Below are positions 14,058-19,788 of a stretch of 19,788 bases of DNA, in pieces. The DNA comes from an uncultured Collinsella sp. (lineage in GTDB: Bacteria > Actinomycetota > Coriobacteriia > Coriobacteriales > Coriobacteriaceae): contig CAAEEX010000059.1 of NCBI GenBank assembly GCA_900755005.1, positions 1 through 19,788 of the forward strand, read 5' to 3'. A program made the position numbers and the translations under genes. Below the pieces are notes generated by a model that was not told the DNA's origin, did not search any database, and saw only the letters and a list, made by a program, of their open reading frames with translations. How positions within the stretch are numbered: position 1 is the stretch's first letter; every line of letters starts with the position of its first letter.

Positions 14058-14076
14058 CATACAAGTTAGGTACAGG
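14058..14076. promoter_or_regulatory. Operator-like repeat near GntR3
   Basis: CATACAAGTTAGGTACAGG ends eight bases before the GntR3 ATG, covering the place where a ribosome site would be. This is the second copy of the motif at 13919-13937. Confidence 0.55.
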
Positions 14077-14084
14077 TTGGTCGC

Positions 14085-14807
14085 ATGAGCACTTCGCCGA
14101 AAAAGAACTTGGCCCAATATGAGTGCTTGGCTGGCACGCTGCGCGACCGCATCGCCGCCGGCACTTACGCACGCGGAGACAAGCTTCCGTCCGAGATGGA
14201 GCTTATGAACGAGTCTGGTCTGTCACGCAGCACCGTGCGCCATGCACTGAAGGTGTTGGTCGATGAGGGCCTGGTGCGCACCGAGCGCGGGCGCGGCGCC
14301 TTTGTGGCCGACACGCCCGAGGTGCACGAAAACAACCTGGTGTTTTCGAGCTATACCAAGCAGGTCGAAGGCCAGGGCATGAAGCCCACCACGCGCACGG
14401 TGGACTCGGGCTTTGCCAAGGCGGCGGGCAGTGTGGCCAAGTTCTTCGACGCCGCTGTGGGCAGCAAGCTCGTCAAGCTCGTGCGCCTACGCTATCTGGA
14501 CGATGCCCCGCTGTGCCTGGAGACCACCTATCTGCCGCCGAGCTTTGGGGCGCTCATCGATCGCGATATCAACGGTTCGCTCTACGCGACGCTGCGCCAG
14601 GAGTTCCACCGCGCGCCGGCCCAGGGACACAAGACCTTTGAGGTGTGTTACGCCTCGCAAAACGAGGCGTTCCTGCTCAACGTCGAGCGCGGCCAGGCGC
14701 TAATCCTGATCACCGACTACGTCTACGACACCGACGGTCGCCCGCTCCACATCTCCAAGCGCATCCAACGAACCGACCGCGCCAAATACACCGAACCCAT
14801 CGGCTAA
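14085..14807 (+). CDS. GntR/HutC-family transcriptional regulator with UTRA domain (GntR3)
   Basis: A 240-residue regulator. The winged helix is at about 10-75 (LAGTLRDRIAAGTY, KLPSEMELMNESGLSRSTVRHAL, wing RTERGRGAFV); a UTRA ligand domain follows, with LETTYLP near residue 145 and ending in HISKRIQRTDRAKY. It is more distant from GntR1 and GntR2 than those are from each other, consistent with a different ligand. It is the only complete plus-strand gene here and is divergent from SIS3, so SIS3 and itself are the likely targets, through the CATACAAGTTA repeats. The ribosome site before the ATG is weak and overlaps one repeat copy. It ends in a terminator shared with the convergent GNAT gene. 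Confidence 0.87.
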   Translation: MSTSPKKNLAQYECLAGTLRDRIAAGTYARGDKLPSEMELMNESGLSRSTVRHALKVLVDEGLVRTERGRGAFVADTPEVHENNLVFSSYTKQVEGQGMKPTTRTVDSGFAKAAGSVAKFFDAAVGSKLVKLVRLRYLDDAPLCLETTYLPPSFGALIDRDINGSLYATLRQEFHRAPAQGHKTFEVCYASQNEAFLLNVERGQALILITDYVYDTDGRPLHISKRIQRTDRAKYTEPIG

Positions 14808-14815
14808 CCACCACC

Positions 14816-14856
14816 AAAACCACCACAATGGGGACAGGCACCTTTGTGGTGGTTTT
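14816..14856. terminator. Bidirectional terminator between GntR3 and GNAT (dispersed hairpin module)
   Basis: Perfect 13-bp stem AAAACCACCACAA/TTGTGGTGGTTTT (14816-14828 with 14844-14856) around a 15-base loop with GGGGACAGGCACC. T tracts of four occur on each strand. The GNAT stop codon overlaps its edge. It is the same module as at 6818-6859, differing by about one base over 39. Confidence 0.85.
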
Positions 14857-15445
14857 AGGCTAGGAGGTCGGGGAACCAGGTTGGTTTGGGTTGGCTGGGG
14901 ACGCGCTCGGCCAGGACCAGCTCCATCCAGCACATGTCGTACCAGCGGCCGAACTTTTGCGCGCAGCGGTCAAAGGCACCCACCAGGCGATATCCCATAT
15001 GGGCATGAAAATCCTGGCTGTTATGCGTCAGGTACTCGTCGTCCTTATCGTGCGGCACGGCGATGAGCGCGCACATGTTGGTAATGCCCATCGCGACCAG
15101 GCATTTCTTGAGTGCATCATGAAGCTTGCGACCCAGCCCGCCATGACGCACGTCGCGTGCCAGGTAGATCGACGTCTCGACCGACCAGTCATAAGCCTCG
15201 CGGCTGTTGAGCGGACTCACGTAGGCATAACCCACCGGGCGGCCATCGAGCTCCATCACCAGGTACGGATAGCGCTCAAGTGTCTTAGCGATGCGCCCAG
15301 CAAACTCCTCAACGCTCGGCACCTTGTATTCGCAGGTGATTGCCGTCTCGAGCACGTACGGCTCGTAGATGGCAAGCAAGGCCGGCGCGTCATCGGGCGT
15401 CGCCAGACGAATCGTCGGCTCGGACATCTCGGACTTCTCGGACAT
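14855..15445 (-). CDS. GNAT-family N-acetyltransferase (phosphinothricin acetyltransferase-like)
   Basis: A 196-residue cytoplasmic acetyltransferase. TIRLATPDDAPALLAIYEPY at 11-30 and the conserved ET-AI-CEY-P segment at about 33-43 are typical of the PAT/MnaT subgroup, which acetylates the alpha-amine of phosphinothricin-like compounds or methionine sulfone analogues. The acetyl-CoA loop is RHGGLG (100-105), followed by the helix KLHDALKKCL. FHAHMGY near residue 147 is the usual C-terminal motif. The chosen ATG at 15445 has GAGGAG six bases away; a second ATG six codons in is possible. The native substrate cannot be read from sequence. Confidence 0.87.
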   Translation of the reverse strand: MSEKSEMSEPTIRLATPDDAPALLAIYEPYVLETAITCEYKVPSVEEFAGRIAKTLERYPYLVMELDGRPVGYAYVSPLNSREAYDWSVETSIYLARDVRHGGLGRKLHDALKKCLVAMGITNMCALIAVPHDKDDEYLTHNSQDFHAHMGYRLVGAFDRCAQKFGRWYDMCWMELVLAERVPSQPKPTWFPDLLA

Positions 15446-15468
15446 AAACCGCTCCTCCTCAGAAGTTA

Positions 15469-15505
15469 GGGCCGCCCCGCGTCAATCTCAGGCGCGGGGC
15501 GGCCC
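15469..15505 (-). terminator. GC-rich hairpin after the threonine aldolase gene
   Basis: Perfect 13-bp stem GGGCCGCCCCGCG/CGCGGGGCGGCCC (15469-15481 with 15493-15505), 11-base loop, 17 bases beyond the aldolase stop. The following T tract is poor (CTAACTT), so termination may be partial and let the GNAT gene be read through. Confidence 0.6.
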
Positions 15506-15522
15506 CTCATCATCGCATCAAC

Positions 15523-16548
15523 CTACAGGACAGCCGCCAACGCGTCGATGTCCTCCTGCGTTGTGGCCCAGCTGGTACAAAAGCGCACCACGGTGTGGGT
15601 CTCGTCGTACTTTTCCCAGTACTCGATCGCCGCATGTTCGCGAATGCGCGCCATGTCCTCATTGGGCAGAATCACGAACTGCTGGTTGGTGGGCGTCTCC
15701 AAGAAGAACTGGTAGCCGCGCTCGTGTAGCACGCGACGCAGCGCCTGCGCGGTCTCAATCGCCTGGCGGCCGATCTCAAAATACAAGCCGTCGGTAAAGA
15801 GCGCCTCAAACTGCACGCCCGTCAGGCGGCCCTTGGCCAGCAGCGCGCCATGCTGTTTAATGCGCGGGATGGGATGCGCCGGGGCATGTATGCCGCAGAA
15901 CACCACGGCCTCGCCACAGAGTGCGCCGCACTTGGTGCCGCCGATGTAGAACACATCGCACAGCTGCGCCAGCTCGGGCAGGGTAATATCGCACTCGTCG
16001 GCCGCCAGCGCATAGGCCAGGCGGGCACCGTCCACAAACAGCGGAATCTCGCGCTTCTGGCACACCGCGTGAATCGCCGCGAGCTCGGCCTTGGAATACA
16101 GCGTGCCGTACTCGGTCGACAGACTCACGTACACGGCACCCGGGAACACCGTATGCTCGTAGCTCTCGTTCTCGTAAAACACCTGGATATAGTTCTCGAG
16201 ATCCTCGGCGTGCATCTTGCCCTCGTAGCCGGGGATGGTGAGTACCTTGTGGCCGCCAAACTCGATAGCGCCCGCCTCGTGGCAGGCAACGTGGCCAGTC
16301 TCGGCGGCAACGACGCCCTCGTACGGCGCGAGCAACATGTCGATTACCGTGGCGTTGGTCTGCGTGCCACCCACCAGCAAGAACACATCCGCGTCGGGCG
16401 CCTGGCAGGCCTCGCGGATGAGCTGCTTGGCATGCTCGGTGTGCGCGTCGGTACCGTAGCCGGGCTGTGGCTCCATATTGGTATCGACGAGCGCCTGCAG
16501 CACCGCCGGGTGCGCACCGTGGGAATAGTCGTTGTTGAACGCGAGCAT
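15523..16548 (-). CDS. ltaE: Low-specificity L-threonine aldolase (beta-eliminating lyase family)
   Basis: A 341-residue PLP enzyme of fold type I that splits L-threonine or L-allo-threonine into glycine and acetaldehyde. The PLP-binding lysine is K206 in YIGGTKCGALCGE. The cofactor-stacking His is H86 in ETGHVACHEAGAIE and the pyridine-nitrogen Asp is D173 in FVDGARLAYAL. N-terminal NNDYSHGAHPAVLQAL is typical. Length matches the family. GAGAGGA lies five bases before the ATG. The PAP2 gene is 45 bases upstream on the same strand, so the two may be co-transcribed. I see no link to the deglycase genes. Confidence 0.93.
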   Translation of the reverse strand: MLAFNNDYSHGAHPAVLQALVDTNMEPQPGYGTDAHTEHAKQLIREACQAPDADVFLLVGGTQTNATVIDMLLAPYEGVVAAETGHVACHEAGAIEFGGHKVLTIPGYEGKMHAEDLENYIQVFYENESYEHTVFPGAVYVSLSTEYGTLYSKAELAAIHAVCQKREIPLFVDGARLAYALAADECDITLPELAQLCDVFYIGGTKCGALCGEAVVFCGIHAPAHPIPRIKQHGALLAKGRLTGVQFEALFTDGLYFEIGRQAIETAQALRRVLHERGYQFFLETPTNQQFVILPNEDMARIREHAAIEYWEKYDETHTVVRFCTSWATTQEDIDALAAVL

Positions 16549-16593
16549 GGCAATCCTCTCTTACCGGGTTTCGGCCAGATGATTCAAACGCAG

Positions 16594-17457
16594 CTATTGT
16601 ACGCCGTGCGGATAGGCAATGCGCGCGGCAAGGCACTCGAGTGCCAGCACCAGGGCAAAGCCGCAGCTCACGTCACTCAAAAAATGCGCACCGATCACGA
16701 TGCGGCCAAAGGCGACGAGCGCCGCGACCACAACCGCGGCCCAAAAGACCACGCGACGACGCGACGGCTTCTCCCTAAAGGCAGCCGCGGGAAGCCCGGC
16801 GAGCATAAGGCCGATCGCCGCATGCGCCGTGTGCCCGCTCGCGAACGACTTGAACCCGTCCTTGATCACGCCGGCGGCAATAAAGGCCCACTTGTCGGGA
16901 TTGCCGATTACCCACCACGGCTGAAAATTGAGCCCCGGCGTGACCTCGATCACGCGCATGCGCGGGCGCGACCACAGCGGCTTGACGATCACGTTGAGGA
17001 TAATGGCCTGAGCGACCCACACGGCAAGCACCATCAACGCCCAGCGCGTGAGCTCGTCGGGATCGGTGTCGCGCGTAAGGTGGTAGACGATGACGTTAGC
17101 CACAATAACCAGCGCAAACGTCAGAACCAATTGGGCCGCGATGAGCTTGCCGCCGACGCGCAGCGATCCGATGATCTCGTAGCCGGCCAGACCTACGTTG
17201 ACGAGGATGCCGAGCACGGCGAGCCATTTGCTTGCCTTGGAATCGGGGCGCGCCGCGCGCACGAGCATAATGCCCGCGACGCTCGCCGTCAGCTCAAACG
17301 GCAGCTCGCCGGCCGCCTCGACAAAACGGCCGAACAGGCTCGACGAGTTGAACAGCGCACTCGAGATTTGGTAATCGAAAAACGTGCCGATGAACAGACA
17401 GAGAGCCAGGATGGCCGCGACGACGACGGCATCTTTCTTATAGATGTACCCGAACAT
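16594..17457 (-). CDS. PAP2-superfamily membrane phosphatase
   Basis: A 287-residue polytopic membrane protein with a PAP2 catalytic domain in the C-terminal half; it would dephosphorylate a lipid phosphate such as undecaprenyl pyrophosphate or phosphatidic acid on the outer face of the membrane. The three phosphatase motifs are present: KPLWSRPRM (C1, with Met where Pro is usual), FASGHTAHAA (C2) and GRIVIGAHFLSD (C3). Roughly seven or eight hydrophobic segments surround them, more than a minimal PAP2 protein has. The start at 17457 is chosen because AAAGGA lies just upstream; the frame continues to a GTG-like start at 17493 but that leader (DPPPDRKEA) is unconvincing. Confidence 0.88.
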   Translation of the reverse strand: MFGYIYKKDAVVVAAILALCLFIGTFFDYQISSALFNSSSLFGRFVEAAGELPFELTASVAGIMLVRAARPDSKASKWLAVLGILVNVGLAGYEIIGSLRVGGKLIAAQLVLTFALVIVANVIVYHLTRDTDPDELTRWALMVLAVWVAQAIILNVIVKPLWSRPRMRVIEVTPGLNFQPWWVIGNPDKWAFIAAGVIKDGFKSFASGHTAHAAIGLMLAGLPAAAFREKPSRRRVVFWAAVVVAALVAFGRIVIGAHFLSDVSCGFALVLALECLAARIAYPHGVQ

Positions 17458-17497
17458 TGCTTCCTTTCGGTCGGGTGGAGGGTCAACCAGCAACGTG

Positions 17498-17602
17498 GTG
17501 GGACAAAGTAATCAGTAGTTTTTGTCCCAGGGTCGCCTGCGGCAACGAGCTCGATGCGGCTTTCGCACCTGGGACAAAGAACTACTGATAACTTTGTCCC
17601 AC
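17498..17602. repeat. Long inverted repeat, about 33 bp arms, between mfd and the PAP2 gene
   Basis: Left arm 17498-17530 and right arm 17569-17602 are inverted copies with one mismatch and one single-base insertion, separated by 38 bases. Each arm begins GTGGGACAAAG and ends with the inverted TTTGTCCCAG, so GGGACAAA occurs four times in alternating orientation. The left arm begins 41 bases upstream of the PAP2 start codon. It has no T run and does not look like a simple terminator. Confidence 0.88.
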
Positions 17603-17613
17603 CGACTTACTTG

Positions 17614-19788
17614 TTAGTCGTCGTCACTGGCACCCAGCTGCTGCAGCAGCATGAGCGCCGCGGCCACGGGGCCGGTGCCGTCGTTGGCGTCGAGGCCGCG
17701 ACCCAGGCCGCTGCCCGCACCGGCGCCCGCCTTGTAGGGCACCGACAGCTTGCGGCTCTTGGGGAAGTTCACCGCGCCATAGCGGGTCTTAAGCTCAAAG
17801 GCCACCTTCTTGGGCACGTCGACGCCCAAAAACGTGATGCGACCGCCGCTGAGCGTGACGCTCTCGAGCCCCAGGCGCTCGCCGCGAATGCGGATGCGCG
17901 CACGATTGAACAGGTTGAGTCCCGCCAACGGCAGCTCACCGCGCGCAGCCTCGGTCTCCTCCTGCACCTCGTCGATACTCTCCAGGTCCTCAGCCGCCGC
18001 GAGCTTGCGGTACACGAGCACGCGCTGGTCCACCGCCGGCATGTACTCCTCGGACAAGAAGTAGTCGGCCGGCAGGTTGATGCCCACACTCGCCGCCTCC
18101 ACGCCGGCGTCGTCATCGCCGCGTGCCTCGGCTACGGCCTGTCCCAGCATCTGCGTAAACAGGTCAAAGCCCACACTCGACAGGTTGCCGTGCTGCTCGG
18201 CTCCCATAAGCGAGCCGGCGCCGCGAATCTCCAGGTCGCGCATGGCGATGCGCATGCCGCTGCCCAGGTCCTGGAACTCGGAAAGTGCGGTCAGGCGCGC
18301 CGTCGCCTCCTCGGTGAGCGGCAGCTCGCCCGGGAACATAAAGTACGCGTAGGCCTGCGTGGCAGAGCGGCCCACACGGCCCTTGAGCTGGTAGAGCTGT
18401 GCCAGACCCAGGCGCTGCGAGTCCTCGATGATCAGTGTGTTGGCGGTCGAGTTGTCGATGCCGCTCTCCACGATGGTCGTGGCGATGAGCACGTCGATCT
18501 TTTTGGTCGCGAACTCGATCATCACGTCCTCGACCTCGCGCGGGCTCATCTTGCCGTGTGCCACACCCACGCGCGCCTCGGGCGCGGCCTCGTGCACGCG
18601 CGCCACGGCGTCGTCGATAGTCTTGACGCGGTTGGACACGTAATACACCTGACCGCCGCGGCCCACCTCCAGGCGAATCGCCGCACTCACCACGTCGGGG
18701 TCGTACTCCCCCACGTGCACGATCACGGGACGACGCCCGGTCGGCGGCGTCGTGATCAGGCTCATATCGCGCACGCCGCTCGTGGCCATCTGCATGGTTC
18801 GCGGAATCGGCGTTGCCGAAAGCGTGAGCACGTCGATCTGCTCGCGCAGGTTCTTGAGCTGCTCCTTGTGCTGCACGCCAAAGCGCTGCTCCTCGTCAAT
18901 GATCACCAGGCCCAGGTTCTTGGGGTTCACATCGGCCGAAAGCAGGCGGTGCGTGCCGATGAGCACATCGATCGTGCCCTCGGCAAACGCCTTGAGTGCG
19001 CGCTTTTGCTGCGCCGGCGTACGGAAGCGGCTGAGCACCTCGACCTCCAGGCCAAACGGGGCAAAGCGCTCAAAGAACGTCTCGTAGTGCTGCTGGGCCA
19101 GAATGGTCGTGGGGCAGAGCACCATGACCTGGCGGCCGGAGTCCACGCACTTAAACGCCGCGCGCAGGGCGACCTCGGTCTTGCCAAAGCCCACATCGCC
19201 GCACAGCAGGCGGTCCATGGGCTTGGGCGCCTCCATGTCGGCCTTAATGTCAGCGATGGCCTCCAGCTGGTCGCGCGTCTCGTCGTAAGGAAAGCTCTGC
19301 TCCATCTCGATCTGCTCGGGCGTGTCGGGTGGGCAGGCGATACCGGTAATCGAAGAGCGGCGCGTATACAGATCGACCAGGTCAAACGCCAGCTTTTTGG
19401 CGTTCTTGCGCGCCTTATTGGTGGCACGCGTCCAGTCGGCGGTGTTAAGCCTGGTCAGGCGTGGCTTGTCACCGTCGGGGCCAACATAACGCGTAATGCG
19501 GTCGACCTGCTCCAGCGGCACGTAGAGCTTGTCGCCGTCGGCATATTCCAGCAAAAAGTAGTCGCGCTCCTTGCCGCCCACTTCCTGGCGCGCGATCTCG
19601 CTAAAGAGCGCGATGCCGTGAGTGGCGTGCACCACGTAGTCGCCCGGCTTAAACGGGAACGTGATCTGCGTAATGTCCACCTTGCGGCGGCTGCGCGCGC
19701 GGTTGGCGTCCATGCGGGCGTTGAGGTCGGCGATTGAGAACACGGCCAGGTTGGCATCGGGCACCACCACGCCCTGCGGCAGGGCGGC
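17614..19788 (-). CDS. mfd: Transcription-repair coupling factor Mfd, C-terminal 725 residues (5' end outside window)
   Basis: ATP-dependent translocase that pushes stalled RNA polymerase off damaged DNA and recruits UvrA. The frame is open to the right edge, so the N-terminal UvrB-homology part is missing; the whole protein would be about 1,100 or more residues. Visible from the left of the fragment: the CarD-like RNA polymerase interaction domain (about 45-103, FKPGDYVVHATHGIALF), the translocase with Walker A GDVGFGKTEV (about 197-206), DEEQRFGVQHKE (about 298), LSATPIPRTMQM and VGRSATQAYAYF, then the C-terminal TRCF regulatory domain. The last 40 residues are a Gly/Ala-rich tail ending in acidic residues. 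Its stop is 12 bases from the long inverted repeat. Confidence 0.96.
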   Translation of the reverse strand, partial: AALPQGVVVPDANLAVFSIADLNARMDANRARSRRKVDITQITFPFKPGDYVVHATHGIALFSEIARQEVGGKERDYFLLEYADGDKLYVPLEQVDRITRYVGPDGDKPRLTRLNTADWTRATNKARKNAKKLAFDLVDLYTRRSSITGIACPPDTPEQIEMEQSFPYDETRDQLEAIADIKADMEAPKPMDRLLCGDVGFGKTEVALRAAFKCVDSGRQVMVLCPTTILAQQHYETFFERFAPFGLEVEVLSRFRTPAQQKRALKAFAEGTIDVLIGTHRLLSADVNPKNLGLVIIDEEQRFGVQHKEQLKNLREQIDVLTLSATPIPRTMQMATSGVRDMSLITTPPTGRRPVIVHVGEYDPDVVSAAIRLEVGRGGQVYYVSNRVKTIDDAVARVHEAAPEARVGVAHGKMSPREVEDVMIEFATKKIDVLIATTIVESGIDNSTANTLIIEDSQRLGLAQLYQLKGRVGRSATQAYAYFMFPGELPLTEEATARLTALSEFQDLGSGMRIAMRDLEIRGAGSLMGAEQHGNLSSVGFDLFTQMLGQAVAEARGDDDAGVEAASVGINLPADYFLSEEYMPAVDQRVLVYRKLAAAEDLESIDEVQEETEAARGELPLAGLNLFNRARIRIRGERLGLESVTLSGGRITFLGVDVPKKVAFELKTRYGAVNFPKSRKLSVPYKAGAGAGSGLGRGLDANDGTGPVAAALMLLQQLGASDDD

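Noticed and set aside
13975..14172. Small minus-strand open frame upstream of SIS3
   Set aside because: It crosses the divergent promoter region and the start of GntR3, with no ribosome site or recognisable features.
15850..17511. A 553-codon plus-strand open frame
   Set aside because: It spans the antisense of two real genes (threonine aldolase and PAP2) and the spacer between them, with no recognisable motif.
17554..19737. A 727-codon plus-strand open frame opposite mfd
   Set aside because: It is the antisense of the clearly recognisable Mfd frame; the translation is rich in His, Arg, Leu and Ala without any domain, as expected opposite GC-rich codons.

Overview
The window is about 19.8 kb of GC-rich bacterial chromosome. 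Protein style, GC-rich codons with heavy antisense reading frames, and gene content (man-family PTS, FrlB-like deglycases, several HutC-type GntR regulators) suggest a gut actinobacterium of class Coriobacteriia. Collinsella is my best guess; this is inference, since no rRNA or other marker is present. Almost every gene is on the minus strand. The exceptions are the truncated dehydrogenase at the left edge and one GntR regulator near 14.1 kb.

Layout. 1-623: 3' end of an L-lactate/malate dehydrogenase gene and its terminator. 673-4530: an orphan SIS-domain sugar-phosphate deglycase (SIS1), a GntR/UTRA regulator, and recQ directly upstream of that regulator in the same transcription unit. 4531-4923: a gene-free stretch with a 27-nt-period tandem repeat, a terminator and two tandem hairpins. 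4924-7493: a second GntR/UTRA regulator, a YitT-family membrane protein and a HAD phosphatase. 7579-11364: an operon of man-family PTS EIIAB, EIIC and EIID followed by a second SIS deglycase (SIS2). 11547-12629: an EamA/DMT transporter. 12887-14807: a third SIS deglycase (SIS3) divergent from a third GntR/UTRA regulator. 14855-19788: ordinary chromosomal genes, namely a GNAT acetyltransferase, L-threonine aldolase, PAP2 phosphatase and the C-terminal two thirds of Mfd.

How it fits together. The core (roughly 0.7-14.8 kb) looks like a locus for use of Amadori compounds (fructosamines such as fructoselysine) or a related amino-sugar conjugate. The PTS would import and phosphorylate the substrate, and the SIS enzymes would cleave the 6-phosphate to a sugar phosphate plus an amine or amino acid. 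All three SIS proteins keep a Glu and a His 16 residues apart, the spacing of the catalytic pair in FraB/FrlB deglycases. Three GntR regulators sit next to three SIS or PTS units, and each unit has its own repeated promoter motif: GTTCTATGTTGTYCTAT before SIS1; TATAACG before GntR2, the PTS operon and the EamA gene; CATACAAGTTA between SIS3 and GntR3. This suggests three parallel substrate-specific circuits.

The intergenic regions carry many palindromic elements, several built around GTCCC/GGGAC. The EIID gene appears to have a single-base frameshift at its last codons.
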